The position numbers and the translations under genes were made by a program. Shown piece after piece: positions 19,136 through 27,929 of a stretch of 64,000 nucleotides of DNA. The notes beneath the pieces are model-generated. The model was not told the origin of the DNA, searched no databases, and saw only the letters and a program-made list of their open reading frames with translations. Location of the stretch: assembly GCF_026788005.1 (NCBI RefSeq), contig NZ_JABEPE010000002.1:310001-374000 (forward strand), read 5' to 3'. Origin of the DNA: Alteromonas sp. a30. GTDB taxonomy: Bacteria; Pseudomonadota; Gammaproteobacteria; Enterobacterales; Alteromonadaceae. The number at the start of each line of letters is the position of its first letter. Within the stretch, counting starts at the first letter, position 1.

Positions 19136-20182
19136 CTATTTCTTGTTGTAGCTATGAATAATGATTTTATGTCCAACCGCAGCGTACATGCCAACATGCG
19201 TGCATTCTACGTTGAATTGCTCACATATATCATGCCATGCTTTTTGCTCACCAAAGGACTTAGAGGCACGATTACAATACCAATTATCGAACAACAACTT
19301 CGCCCCTTCGCTTAAATGAGCCTGCTCAAACAAATGGTAAAGCACATCGTAGGTAGACTCGTATAAATCGCAATCAAGGTGAACAAAGCCAAATTTGCGC
19401 TCAGGTTCGATGCTGGAAAGCGTATCTTTATACCAACCTTCATAGATATTGATATTTTGTTCATCTAGGAACTGACTGCATAACTGTTTAAGTTCGTTAG
19501 CAGATAGCCCCTTTGCCGTCCCTTCTCCCCATGCGCCTGAAGCGACATGAGGCGATTGTAAATCCGCGTCTTTTGTTGAAGCAGGAAAGCCTTGGAAGCT
19601 GTCGAATAGGCACAATTCGCGAGGTTTCATCAAGTGCATCGTTTCATGAGATGATAAGTGACTTGAATAGTAGTTAATGGTTTTTGCTATAAGTGAGCTT
19701 GAATAACCTGAACAGGTACCAAACTCCGCAAAGTCTCCTTCCACAGAGGAAATAAACACGTAGGCAATACTTTTAACAATTTCTTTGTACACATCTGGAA
19801 ATACGATATCACTGCTTAATGAAGTCGATAATGTTTCCTCTAATGAAAGCCAAGGTAAGTAGTAATAGTTTTCTTTAGAAAGAGATATGAAATCACTAAA
19901 AGCCACTTCCTGTAAGGATCGAGGCAAAACAATAGAAATGCGAGAATCATCAAACCCGAGGCTTCTACACGTCGCGATGATTTCATTGATGTAAGTGGAA
20001 CAAATAATGAGTCTTTCTACTACATTGTTTGTTAATTGCTGCGGCAACATCACCGGTTTCCCTTGAAACTCACCTTCTTTATTAGAATCAACAAAACAGA
20101 CGACCTCAGATAAGGCATCGCTTGCTTGCAAGTAGCGCTGAGCTAATGATCCTGTTCCCCAAATGGCTACACTTTTATTCAT
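19136..20182 (-). CDS. TylF/macrocin-type O-methyltransferase with N-terminal nucleotide-binding module
   Basis: Residues about 1-90 form a small Rossmann-like module (VAIWGTGSLAQRYLQ, VVCFVDSNKEGEFQGKPV) similar in pattern to the N-termini of the proteins at 20261 and 22153. Residues about 130-340 match TylF-type methyltransferases: GDFAEFGTCSGYSSSLIA for SAM, and FGFVHLDCDLYESTYDVL with metal-binding acidic residues, followed by LLFDNWYCNRASKSFGEQKAWH. It probably methylates a sugar hydroxyl on the glycan or its carrier. It lies 13 bases before the SDR gene start. Confidence 0.75.
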   Translation of the reverse strand: MNKSVAIWGTGSLAQRYLQASDALSEVVCFVDSNKEGEFQGKPVMLPQQLTNNVVERLIICSTYINEIIATCRSLGFDDSRISIVLPRSLQEVAFSDFISLSKENYYYLPWLSLEETLSTSLSSDIVFPDVYKEIVKSIAYVFISSVEGDFAEFGTCSGYSSSLIAKTINYYSSHLSSHETMHLMKPRELCLFDSFQGFPASTKDADLQSPHVASGAWGEGTAKGLSANELKQLCSQFLDEQNINIYEGWYKDTLSSIEPERKFGFVHLDCDLYESTYDVLYHLFEQAHLSEGAKLLFDNWYCNRASKSFGEQKAWHDICEQFNVECTHVGMYAAVGHKIIIHSYNKK

Positions 20183-20260
20183 ATAGATTTCACTAAATTT
20201 AGTTGTTTATAAACGCAGTTTGCTCTGCATTTACATTTATAAGATTACTTGTTCTTACTT

Positions 20261-21619
20261 TTAACATGTCTCATTTTGTTCTTGCGACACTACCATGCTA
20301 TCCAATTTATCAAAGCTGGACTTAATGACATCAAAGGTGTCATCTTGCCATACCAGCTTTTGCATTGCGTTTGCTCCTGCAAAATCAGCCCCTATGGTGA
20401 AACCTCTATCTAGGAAAGATTGGGTAGAGGTGTGGGCGTAATCTTCCGTCACCTGTTTGTACATTATGTATCGGCAATGTGAGCTAAGCGCGCACAAATG
20501 CATTGGACCGTTGTTAACCCCTAAATTAATGTGGCTTAGCTCATACAACGCCATTCTAAGTTCAACGTTAAAACACGGGTCCCGATAAATATCGCACCCG
20601 GTTTCGCTAGCTAGCGCTAAAACATTTTCCGACCAGCATCTATCTGTATCGGGCAAAATCACAGGAAAATAAATATTTTTGTCTAGCTGACGAAGAAATG
20701 CACACCATTCGCTAAATAAGCTGTTTCGTGCAGGCTTAATATGCGACTCCCGGATTGTAACCGTTACTACTTTTTTGCAAGCACCACTTTTAGCAGGGTT
20801 CATGTAATCTAAATACTGCTGCACACATTGCCTCGCCTGAAGAGAAGCTTGTAAATACGCGACCTTTTCACCCTGTTCCGTTAGTTTAAAAAGTTGGTCA
20901 AATTCCCAACAAGCAATCGGTTGCTCAACGGAATAGTTGTGCGGGAACACATGCTGCGCCTGAAAGAGCAACGATGCAGCCTCCTCTTTTGTGGTTGTTA
21001 AGGTAAAACCATGACAAGAAGGTAGCAAGCCACAGGATTGCGCTAAGATTTGCCGCTTACGCCAGATATGTTCATTCGTAGAAATGATGCCACGAGCAGC
21101 AATATTAAAATCGTTGTTGGACGCATTAACAACGACAACATGGACACTATCGCATCCTAGCTTTTGCCGCTGTGCTTCTGCTAAACACAAAAAACCCAAT
21201 ACATCAAAGGTTGCCCTAGCCACATCCAAATCGTAAAACGCATACAACACTTGCTCTTGGGCAAACTCCCTGTGAGCCGACAAAGCATCGTTATGATCAT
21301 GCTCTACAACACGATTTTTATTATGTTGGAACCAATAAATGTGCTCGCCTTTCGCTCCAATGTCTTTCAGTCGTTGGCTAATGTCGGAAATTGCCCACGA
21401 GGCAACAACGATATAATCAAACATTAGGCCCATTGCTTCATCAATGGAAAAACAGGGTAAGCCGCATAGCGACTCTGTGTTTATCTGGGCATCTGTTATC
21501 GCAACAAGTTCACATTGTCCTTGCAAATGTTCAATGAAATAACGGGCTGAAGAACCAGAACCGTATAACAGCACTTTTTTTTGGTGAAGTTGAGAAGGTA
21601 AGAACAGATAGTCTTCCAT
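20261..21619 (-). CDS. Glycan-locus protein: N-terminal nucleotide-binding module plus GT9-like C-terminus
   Basis: The N-terminus (KKVLLYGSGSSARYFIEHL, ELVAITDAQ, DYIVVASWAISDISQRL) is a PglD-N-like Rossmann module. The C-terminal half ends in LGVNNGPMHLCALSS, which resembles the nucleotide-binding GPMH region of GT9/heptosyltransferase-type GT-B folds. I infer a glycosyltransferase-like role, but I do not recognise a specific family for the middle 200 residues. It starts 3 bases after the cytidylyltransferase gene, so they are co-transcribed. Confidence 0.55.
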   Translation of the reverse strand: MEDYLFLPSQLHQKKVLLYGSGSSARYFIEHLQGQCELVAITDAQINTESLCGLPCFSIDEAMGLMFDYIVVASWAISDISQRLKDIGAKGEHIYWFQHNKNRVVEHDHNDALSAHREFAQEQVLYAFYDLDVARATFDVLGFLCLAEAQRQKLGCDSVHVVVVNASNNDFNIAARGIISTNEHIWRKRQILAQSCGLLPSCHGFTLTTTKEEAASLLFQAQHVFPHNYSVEQPIACWEFDQLFKLTEQGEKVAYLQASLQARQCVQQYLDYMNPAKSGACKKVVTVTIRESHIKPARNSLFSEWCAFLRQLDKNIYFPVILPDTDRCWSENVLALASETGCDIYRDPCFNVELRMALYELSHINLGVNNGPMHLCALSSHCRYIMYKQVTEDYAHTSTQSFLDRGFTIGADFAGANAMQKLVWQDDTFDVIKSSFDKLDSMVVSQEQNETC

Positions 21620-21622
21620 ATA

Positions 21623-22114
21623 TCACTCAATCGCTTTCACAATGCTAAGAACACCATCCAAACCAGCTTTTATTTGCTGGATTTTATCGGCATCTAGGCT
21701 AGATAAGGCTTTTTTCACTTCCGTGGTGGAAATGCTTGGTGTTCGGGGTAAGTAAACAACTTCACACAAAGGCGCTAAATGATCAAACTCGCCGCGCCAA
21801 TCTTCGCCAATCCCAAAAATTGAGACTTCATGATGCTGAATATCGTGCTGTTTTTGTACCCAGCTATTCTCAGGGATTACGAGATCTACACAGGATAGGG
21901 CCTGCACAATTTCAGCACGCTCTTGATAGGCATAAACACTTTGCTTACCCTTATCAGCATTAAACTCATCTGTTGATACCCCAACGATGAGTTTATCGCC
22001 CAAACTACGCAAGCGTTGCAGCATTTTCAAATGACCAATATGGAACAAATCGAAGGTGCCGTAGGTAATAACGGTTTTAAGTTTTGAAGCAGATGTCGAT
22101 GCAGAGGTATTCAT
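21623..22114 (-). CDS. Cytidylyltransferase, glycerol-3-phosphate cytidylyltransferase (TagD)-like
   Basis: This 163-residue nucleotidyltransferase has the class signature GTFDLFHIGH with the catalytic HIGH, and the second signature RTPSISTTEVKKAL. An IFGIGEDWRGEFD segment fits the TagD/GCT group. Family members convert CTP plus an alcohol phosphate to a CDP-alcohol. The neighbouring LicD protein would be a plausible user of such a donor, so a phospho-alcohol decoration of the glycan is inferred. The actual alcohol could be glycerol, ribitol, choline or another. Confidence 0.85.
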   Translation of the reverse strand: MNTSASTSASKLKTVITYGTFDLFHIGHLKMLQRLRSLGDKLIVGVSTDEFNADKGKQSVYAYQERAEIVQALSCVDLVIPENSWVQKQHDIQHHEVSIFGIGEDWRGEFDHLAPLCEVVYLPRTPSISTTEVKKALSSLDADKIQQIKAGLDGVLSIVKAIE

Positions 22115-22152
22115 GGGCGCTAGTTTACCTAATTACTTCATTTTGAACAGAA

Positions 22153-23052
22153 TTATTCAAATACAGTGGCATTTTTCAGCATACCTAAGTGCCAATCTTT
22201 CACAGGTGTTTTCCAGTCACCATAGTGGCGCTGTAAATACCCTTCCACATCAGAAGGAATAGGGATTGACTGCCCCTTAAACTCTACGTAATCAAGCGTT
22301 TTTAGGTGGTAGCTGGGCATACTTAAACCTCTAGAAGACAACGCATAATCCATATTGTCACCTTGGATATATTTCAGGAAAATATCCAACATAGGTAAAG
22401 TAACACCATCTTCCACACATTTTAGTTTAATTCCCCTAATCGCCCCTTTGGGTACGGCACCAAAGTCACGACTGGCTTTGTGAACCTGAACATCCCACGC
22501 TTTACCAGTGTGTTGCGCTAGGATAGGCAATACTGATATTAGCGCTTGTTCGGCCTCTAGAGCTTGTTCACTTGGGACGGCAATATCAAGATCGTCATCC
22601 CAAGGAATCAAGCCACCATCACGATAAATACCAAGTAAGGTTCCTGCGTCCACATGAAATTGTACATTGGCTTTTTTAAGTGCATCGCATACCAAAAATA
22701 AAATAAATTCAGCCAAAGCAAGCATGTCACCATCGCCACCTAACATCAGAGGCTTAATGTAGGAAGTTGAAAGCACTTCTAATTTATTAGGAGAAATATT
22801 CAATTCAGATGTGAGTTGTTTTTGAATCTGTTCAAAAAACTCGCTCGCAATGAGGATTTTATCGAAATCATAGTTAGATAGTGCCAGTGGCGAGATAACC
22901 GGAATGCCTTTCAACGATGCCCCTACCTTTTCCATCGCGTTATCTGCAAACGCAAGCACACTATAATCTTGGGCCAGCTTGTCTAATGCACTTAAGCCTG
23001 ACTGACTTGCACCAAAGATGATCACTTTGGGTTTTTCTAGGGTGTTCGCCAT
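22153..23052 (-). CDS. LicD-family phosphotransferase with N-terminal nucleotide-binding module
   Basis: Residues 1-95 are a Rossmann-like module (KVIIFGASQSGLSALDKL, VLAFADNAMEKVG, DKILIASEFFEQIQKQL). Residues about 115-290 are a LicD domain, identified by FHVDAGTLLGIYRDGGLIPW followed by the acidic DDDLDIAVPSE of the nucleotidyltransferase-like active site. LicD proteins transfer phosphocholine or similar phospho-groups from CDP donors to sugars. The adjacent cytidylyltransferase would supply the donor. Localisation is cytosolic because no signal peptide is seen. Confidence 0.82.
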   Translation of the reverse strand: MANTLEKPKVIIFGASQSGLSALDKLAQDYSVLAFADNAMEKVGASLKGIPVISPLALSNYDFDKILIASEFFEQIQKQLTSELNISPNKLEVLSTSYIKPLMLGGDGDMLALAEFILFLVCDALKKANVQFHVDAGTLLGIYRDGGLIPWDDDLDIAVPSEQALEAEQALISVLPILAQHTGKAWDVQVHKASRDFGAVPKGAIRGIKLKCVEDGVTLPMLDIFLKYIQGDNMDYALSSRGLSMPSYHLKTLDYVEFKGQSIPIPSDVEGYLQRHYGDWKTPVKDWHLGMLKNATVFE

Positions 23053-23151
23053 GCCGTTATCCTTTTGGAAGTTGAGTGAATATTGCCGCAGAAATCACCA
23101 AGGGACTGCCATTTAAAGCTTATCAATTCTCACTTACACTGTTTAGCAAGA

Positions 23152-24417
23152 TTAAAGAATAGTTATTTTTCTTTGAAGTTGCTCCATCAAATCAAACCCA
23201 TCCCAGATCACATTAAAATCAAGTGCCTGACCTAATGGGACGATTCTATCTAAACTTATTATCGGCGATTGTTGCATCAACTTAACCCAAAGCTGCCTGT
23301 CGATTCCCCAATAGATTAAGGTTTGGCAACGTTCATCAACACTTTCAATCGCGTCGTCTAAGGAAGCCACGTCAACAACATAAAGTAAGCCATTACCTGC
23401 ATGCCAATTTAGTTTCTCTGGACTAAACGTTGGCAGCTCAAGTATGCATAAGTGCTCAGATAAAAGAATATTTATTTCTTTACTTTGCGACTGAATTAAC
23501 TGAGTAGTGACAAGGTGCTCATTTTTCCGGGTCAGCTCAGGCGCTTGATACATTTCTGCCAATTGATTCAATGCCTGAGCCAAAGCATTTTTTTGGCTGT
23601 CATCACCTAACCAAAACAGCACTTTAGGAGAAGAGCACGCTTGCTGTTGGTAGGGTTGAATATCTCGCCACAGCTTTTCTGCCACCTCCGCAAGCTCATG
23701 ATTAGACGTAAGCTTTTCACCGTTGATTACCGCAACTGAATAGCGGTCAGAAAAGCCAATATCACGTGTTTTAGGCTTTGCGGGGACGCTTCTAATTTGA
23801 TTAACCGCTTCATCCCCTCCCCATAATATACGAGCATCGGATAGGCTTGATAGCGCCGATGTAATGTGGGCTTGGTGTTCATAAGTGATGAAGATATTGC
23901 GTTCAGACAACGCGTTGAATTGCGGTTTTTGAAATAGAGTATTAATCATACTCAGTAGACGCTGTTTAACAAAAGACGTCTGACGAGACAATCTTAAAAC
24001 ATTAATATTGCCAAGTACCAACGCACAAACCCAGCTATAAACAAACATGGTATCTACGTTGGCTGGGGTAAAATGTAAAATACGGCCTAAAGGGAAACGA
24101 AAAATATGATTTTCCGCATCCTTTTCCAGTGAACTTTCATATTCCTTTTGCCATTTAACAACTTGGCTCTTTCTCAACCAAAAACCCAGCGCTTTCAGTT
24201 CAGGTTCCTTCTCCAATAATAACGCCTTCGAGAACTCATGAAGAAAGGTGAGTGTTGGGGCATTAAACGGCTCTAAAGGAAGAAGTTGCATACGCTCAAG
24301 CACACACCCTAGCCCTCGACTATCACAGGAAGCGGGTTCGCCTTCATTCGATAACGATGTTGGCACCAGTATTTGAACTTGAAAGTCAGGTGCATCAATT
24401 TTATTGGGCTGTGTCAC
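23152..24417 (-). CDS. LuxC-like acyl-CoA/acyl-protein reductase
   Basis: The protein matches the LuxC family: VDTMFVYSWVCALVLGN and NVLRLSRQTSFVKQRLL in the nucleotide-binding half and a catalytic cysteine in QQQACSSPKVLFWLG. LuxC reduces an activated acyl group, handed over from LuxE, to an aldehyde using NADPH. I place the start at the GTG at 24417, preceded by GCGAGG, giving about 421 residues; a longer frame to 24510 would overlap luxE by 110 bases. It overlaps the LuxE-like gene by 17 bases. No luxA or luxB is present, so the product is not for light emission. Confidence 0.8.
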   Translation of the reverse strand: MTQPNKIDAPDFQVQILVPTSLSNEGEPASCDSRGLGCVLERMQLLPLEPFNAPTLTFLHEFSKALLLEKEPELKALGFWLRKSQVVKWQKEYESSLEKDAENHIFRFPLGRILHFTPANVDTMFVYSWVCALVLGNINVLRLSRQTSFVKQRLLSMINTLFQKPQFNALSERNIFITYEHQAHITSALSSLSDARILWGGDEAVNQIRSVPAKPKTRDIGFSDRYSVAVINGEKLTSNHELAEVAEKLWRDIQPYQQQACSSPKVLFWLGDDSQKNALAQALNQLAEMYQAPELTRKNEHLVTTQLIQSQSKEINILLSEHLCILELPTFSPEKLNWHAGNGLLYVVDVASLDDAIESVDERCQTLIYWGIDRQLWVKLMQQSPIISLDRIVPLGQALDFNVIWDGFDLMEQLQRKITIL

Positions 24418-25525
24418 TGCAACCTCGCATTTCTGTTTTAGGTAGTCGCCCCTCAACAGAGAAGTACTTACCTTTACGCCCACAAGCGCAGTCATCAACG
24501 CCGAGTACAACGCCTAAGTCCTCTGTAAGAATGCTGTGCCCAGGATAACTAGTGGGTAAAGTAGAGATCACCTGAATCAACCCTTTCTGATGCAACGTCA
24601 ATGGCTCAAGGGTAAAAGGATCACGTATTAATAAATCGGCAAAAACAGGTGTATGTAGATGTCCCGCTTCACACTCAACAAAAATAGAACCCACTTGCTC
24701 TGCCATGCCATAAAAGTTATGTACTCGACTCAAGTTTAGTGTTTCCGCTACTGTTTGCTTGAAACTATGATTGCTAACTTTTTCGGCTTCTAGCTTTTTC
24801 CAACCACCGCTGTGAATAAGTATCCCATCTGGTAAATCGAATGAAAGGTTTTTACTTTTAAGCGCTTGAATAAAGTATTTCCACACCATAAAAGTAAAAC
24901 CAAATAGCAACACTGGCTTGTTTCGGTACTTTTCACAAAACGCTTCAATCACAGGCATATTAAGCTGCATTTGGTTATCAAGCGCATAGGTATGATCGCG
25001 ACCAAATAATGACAACCCTTGAATGCCGGCACCTCGAGCACTGTATGTTTCTCGACCATTGACCACATCAGGGCTGTCAATTATCAGCATTGGCAAGCGA
25101 GACTTGCCAATAAATCCTTGTAGAATTTTCACCAATACTTTGGACTGCCTGACCGCCGTATCCCTATCCAAAATGACTTTGGCTGGCGTCTGAGATGTGG
25201 TTCCCGATGAATATAAAGTTTTAAACACGACCTCATCAGACACGCTTGATAATGACAAGTATTTAAATAGGCGAACTGCTAAATAGGGATAATGTTGCAG
25301 CTCGCCACTTAGAGAAAATGGCCCAATGTCATATGAAGAAAAGATATTCTGATATTGTAAACAATGAGACAGATGATGCTGATGTAATTGCTGAAGTAAT
25401 GGCTTTAAGCGTTCCGTTTTTTCTGCCTGTAATAAGCTAAAACCATCTTCATTTAACAAGCCATTGAACGCCGTTTCATAGCTTTCTATGTTGTCACTTA
25501 AATTATCGTTCGAATTGGAAAGCAT
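24401..25525 (-). CDS. LuxE-like acyl-protein synthetase
   Basis: This 374-residue protein fits the LuxE/acyl-protein synthetase family: TLYSSGTTSQTPAKVILDR is the adenylate-forming phosphate-binding loop, LLFGFTFMVWKYF a core helix, and HNFYGMAEQVGSIFVECE the A8-like region. It activates a fatty acid with ATP and passes the acyl group to LuxC. The pair is physically coupled (17-base overlap). In this setting it probably supplies an acyl or aldehyde group for glycan synthesis, which is inference. Confidence 0.82.
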   Translation of the reverse strand: MLSNSNDNLSDNIESYETAFNGLLNEDGFSLLQAEKTERLKPLLQQLHQHHLSHCLQYQNIFSSYDIGPFSLSGELQHYPYLAVRLFKYLSLSSVSDEVVFKTLYSSGTTSQTPAKVILDRDTAVRQSKVLVKILQGFIGKSRLPMLIIDSPDVVNGRETYSARGAGIQGLSLFGRDHTYALDNQMQLNMPVIEAFCEKYRNKPVLLFGFTFMVWKYFIQALKSKNLSFDLPDGILIHSGGWKKLEAEKVSNHSFKQTVAETLNLSRVHNFYGMAEQVGSIFVECEAGHLHTPVFADLLIRDPFTLEPLTLHQKGLIQVISTLPTSYPGHSILTEDLGVVLGVDDCACGRKGKYFSVEGRLPKTEMRGCSDTAQ

Positions 25526-25543
25526 CGTATTTGTTAGCCTGCC

Positions 25544-26941
25544 TTAAGATTTTAGAAGATCATGTTTTAATGCTTCGTAGTCAGGTTTTCCGTTTGCGGT
25601 CCTTGGAAGATGATCAAGCGCCATAACTTTTATCGTTGAATGATGAATACTAAGTTCTGAAGTAAGCCATTTCAACACATTCGACAAACGCTCATTCTCA
25701 TCTGCATCTTTTTCCAACAACACCCCAATACGCAACGTATTATCGTCGCCAACGGCATAGGTCTCTACTCCTTTGGTACTCAATAATTGTTCAACCTCAT
25801 CAAGAGCAATGCGTTTTCCAAATATTTTTACGAAACGCTTGAGCCTACCAGCTATAAAGTAATCCCCTTCATCATCAAAATAAGCTAAGTCGCCGGTTCT
25901 CAGTTTGCTCAACTCATCAAAATAGGCAAGTTCAGAGGTATTTTGAGCATAGCCCAACATAACATTTGGCCCCTGATATACCAGTTCACCAACCGTATTT
26001 GGGTGAGTAATAATCTCTCCTTGTTCAGTATTGAGTGAAAACTGCCCGTTAGGAATGGCTTTCCCAATACTTTGGGGTTTATACGGCAATTTTTTGGGTT
26101 CCATGTAGGCCATTCTTGCACTGGCCTCTGTTTGACCATACATCACAAAAAAGGATTTACTGTTGTTCTGCGCATACTCAGACAGCATTCGCACTCTTTT
26201 CTCATCTAACTTTCCACCGGCCTGAGTAAAATACTTTAAGAATGGTAGTTCTTTTCTTGTAAGTCCGAGTCGTAACAACATTTCATAGGTATACGGCACG
26301 CCAGCAATGGAGCTAACCTTTTGCGTTTCTAAAATTTGCCAAAATGCCTTACTTACCACGGAGTGCTGATTCATAACAACATGAGCGCCCTTTGCAAGGT
26401 GCGTATTGATAACAGAGAGTCCGTAAGAATAGTTGAAGGGGAGCGTTGTAAGGGTGACATCTTCCTGCTGAATGGGTAAATAAGCACAAATGCTCTGGGT
26501 ATTAGCCTCTATATTTTGATAGCTCAACGCGACATGTTTAGGCGACCCTGTGGAGCCTGATGTAGATAACAACAAAGCCAAACGCTTATCAAACACGTAT
26601 CTCTGTTGATGTATTGGCGTGACAGTGCCTGAATCGACAAGGTAGTGAAATGCGAAGTGGGCTTGAAGAGAGTCAAGCTGTGACTCAGAGTAGGATGCAT
26701 CAATTAATAACGCAGGATGTTTTGCTTGTAAACACGCGATATATGCAACTAAGGTGGGCAAGTTATTATGACAAACAATGCCTATTAAGCTTCGACCAGA
26801 CGCATTTAATTGCTCGATAAATTGGTCGCAAGCTGCTTGTAGTTGTTGATATGTAATATGCGTAAATGTACCAGATGAAGTGGCGTAGCTTACCGCAACT
26901 GCCTCACCCCATCTTGATAAATCTTGGTAAAAAGCCGCCAA
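25544..26941 (-). CDS. AMP-dependent acyl/amino-acid ligase
   Basis: This 465-residue ANL-superfamily enzyme has the ATP loop LLLSTSGSTGSPKHVALS, the A5-like VMYGQTEASARMAYM, the hinge LRTGDLAYFDDEGDYFIAGR and a C-terminal lysine in RTANGKPD. It should adenylate a carboxylate and load it on CoA or on the acyl carrier protein encoded two genes upstream. Translation appears to start at TTG 26941, with AGAGGT about 7 bases upstream. The specific acid is unknown. Confidence 0.85.
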   Translation of the reverse strand: MAAFYQDLSRWGEAVAVSYATSSGTFTHITYQQLQAACDQFIEQLNASGRSLIGIVCHNNLPTLVAYIACLQAKHPALLIDASYSESQLDSLQAHFAFHYLVDSGTVTPIHQQRYVFDKRLALLLSTSGSTGSPKHVALSYQNIEANTQSICAYLPIQQEDVTLTTLPFNYSYGLSVINTHLAKGAHVVMNQHSVVSKAFWQILETQKVSSIAGVPYTYEMLLRLGLTRKELPFLKYFTQAGGKLDEKRVRMLSEYAQNNSKSFFVMYGQTEASARMAYMEPKKLPYKPQSIGKAIPNGQFSLNTEQGEIITHPNTVGELVYQGPNVMLGYAQNTSELAYFDELSKLRTGDLAYFDDEGDYFIAGRLKRFVKIFGKRIALDEVEQLLSTKGVETYAVGDDNTLRIGVLLEKDADENERLSNVLKWLTSELSIHHSTIKVMALDHLPRTANGKPDYEALKHDLLKS

Positions 26942-26951
26942 ATTCTAACCT

Positions 26952-27686
26952 CTAGAAAAACGCAGCACCGTCTACCTCTAGGATTTGCCCGCTAATATAA
27001 GATGCTTGCTCAGAAAGCAGAAAACCAACCGCACTAGCAACCTCTAAAGGCTGCCCAGGTCTCGCCATAGCGACGTTGGTCATAAGCATATCGTGAATTT
27101 CATCTTGATAATGCGCTGTCATATTACTGGCAATAAAGCCCGGTGCTACACCATTAACTCGTATGTTATCGGCACCAACTTCTTTTGCTATAGATTTAGT
27201 CATGGAAGCAAGGCAACCTTTGGTTGAGGCATAAGCTGCAAAAAACGCTGCGCCATGAGTTCCAACATAAGAACACATATTCACAATACTGCCAGATTTC
27301 TTTGGAAGCATTAACTTAGTCGCTAGTTGAGAATGGAAAAATGTGGCTTTCACATTCACATCTAACAATTCAGAAAACTGCTCAAGGGATGTTTCCAAAA
27401 AAGACTCTTCTCGAAAAATACCCGCATTATTTACTAATCCATCAAGCGTTGAATGGGTTTGAGCCTCAATTTTTGCAAACGCGGCTCTAACAGATTGTGC
27501 ATCAGCTACATCATACTGCAATATCTCAGCTTCACCGGAGAGTGCATCATAGGTGGGCCCAACCATATGCTCTTCTTTGACATTGGCAAAAACTCGCGCC
27601 CCTTCTGCTAAGCAATACTTTGCAGTTGCTAAGCCTATACCTGTATAAGCTCCCGTTACTAGAATGGTTTTCCCTTGTAAAATCAC
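26952..27686 (-). CDS. SDR-family oxidoreductase, FabG-like
   Basis: This classical SDR of 244 residues has the TGAYTGIGLATA cofactor loop, NNAGIF, and a Ser plus Tyr-x3-Lys active site (YASTKGCLASM). It ends like 3-oxoacyl-ACP reductases (YISGQILEVDGAAFF). It overlaps the ACP gene by 4 bases (ATGA), so a beta-keto or hydroxyl step on an ACP-bound substrate is likely. A role in sugar modification cannot be excluded. Confidence 0.88.
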   Translation of the reverse strand: MILQGKTILVTGAYTGIGLATAKYCLAEGARVFANVKEEHMVGPTYDALSGEAEILQYDVADAQSVRAAFAKIEAQTHSTLDGLVNNAGIFREESFLETSLEQFSELLDVNVKATFFHSQLATKLMLPKKSGSIVNMCSYVGTHGAAFFAAYASTKGCLASMTKSIAKEVGADNIRVNGVAPGFIASNMTAHYQDEIHDMLMTNVAMARPGQPLEVASAVGFLLSEQASYISGQILEVDGAAFF

Positions 27687-27928
27687 AATTCAACTCCGTA
27701 TTTAACCACTATTTCCTTTGCCTTTTGCACGGAACTCATATCGATGATGTCATCTGTGTCCAACATAATATCGAACGCATCTTCTATTTCTGCCACAAGG
27801 GACATATGAGCGGTAGAATCCCACTCAGGAATGGTATTGTAGGCAAGTTCATCCTTTACTAAGGAAGGCTCTATATTTAATGCGGTCGCAAAGGCTGCAA
27901 TCAGTTTACTTTGATTCTCAGACGCCAC
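27683..27928 (-). CDS. Acyl carrier protein
   Basis: This 81-residue acidic protein has the phosphopantetheine serine in EWDSTAHMSLVAEIEDAF (DS motif) and a second helix IMLDTDDIIDMSS. It starts with GTG at 27928, preceded by GGAGG, one base after the pseH stop codon. Its placement with the AMP ligase, SDR, LuxE and LuxC genes points to a dedicated carrier for the acyl group made by this cassette, rather than the housekeeping AcpP. Confidence 0.88.
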   Translation of the reverse strand: MASENQSKLIAAFATALNIEPSLVKDELAYNTIPEWDSTAHMSLVAEIEDAFDIMLDTDDIIDMSSVQKAKEIVVKYGVEL

Positions 27929-27929
27929 T

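Noticed and set aside
23152-27928. Bioluminescence (lux) operon
   Set aside because: luxC- and luxE-like genes are present, but luxA, luxB and luxD are not seen, and the neighbours are glycan genes.
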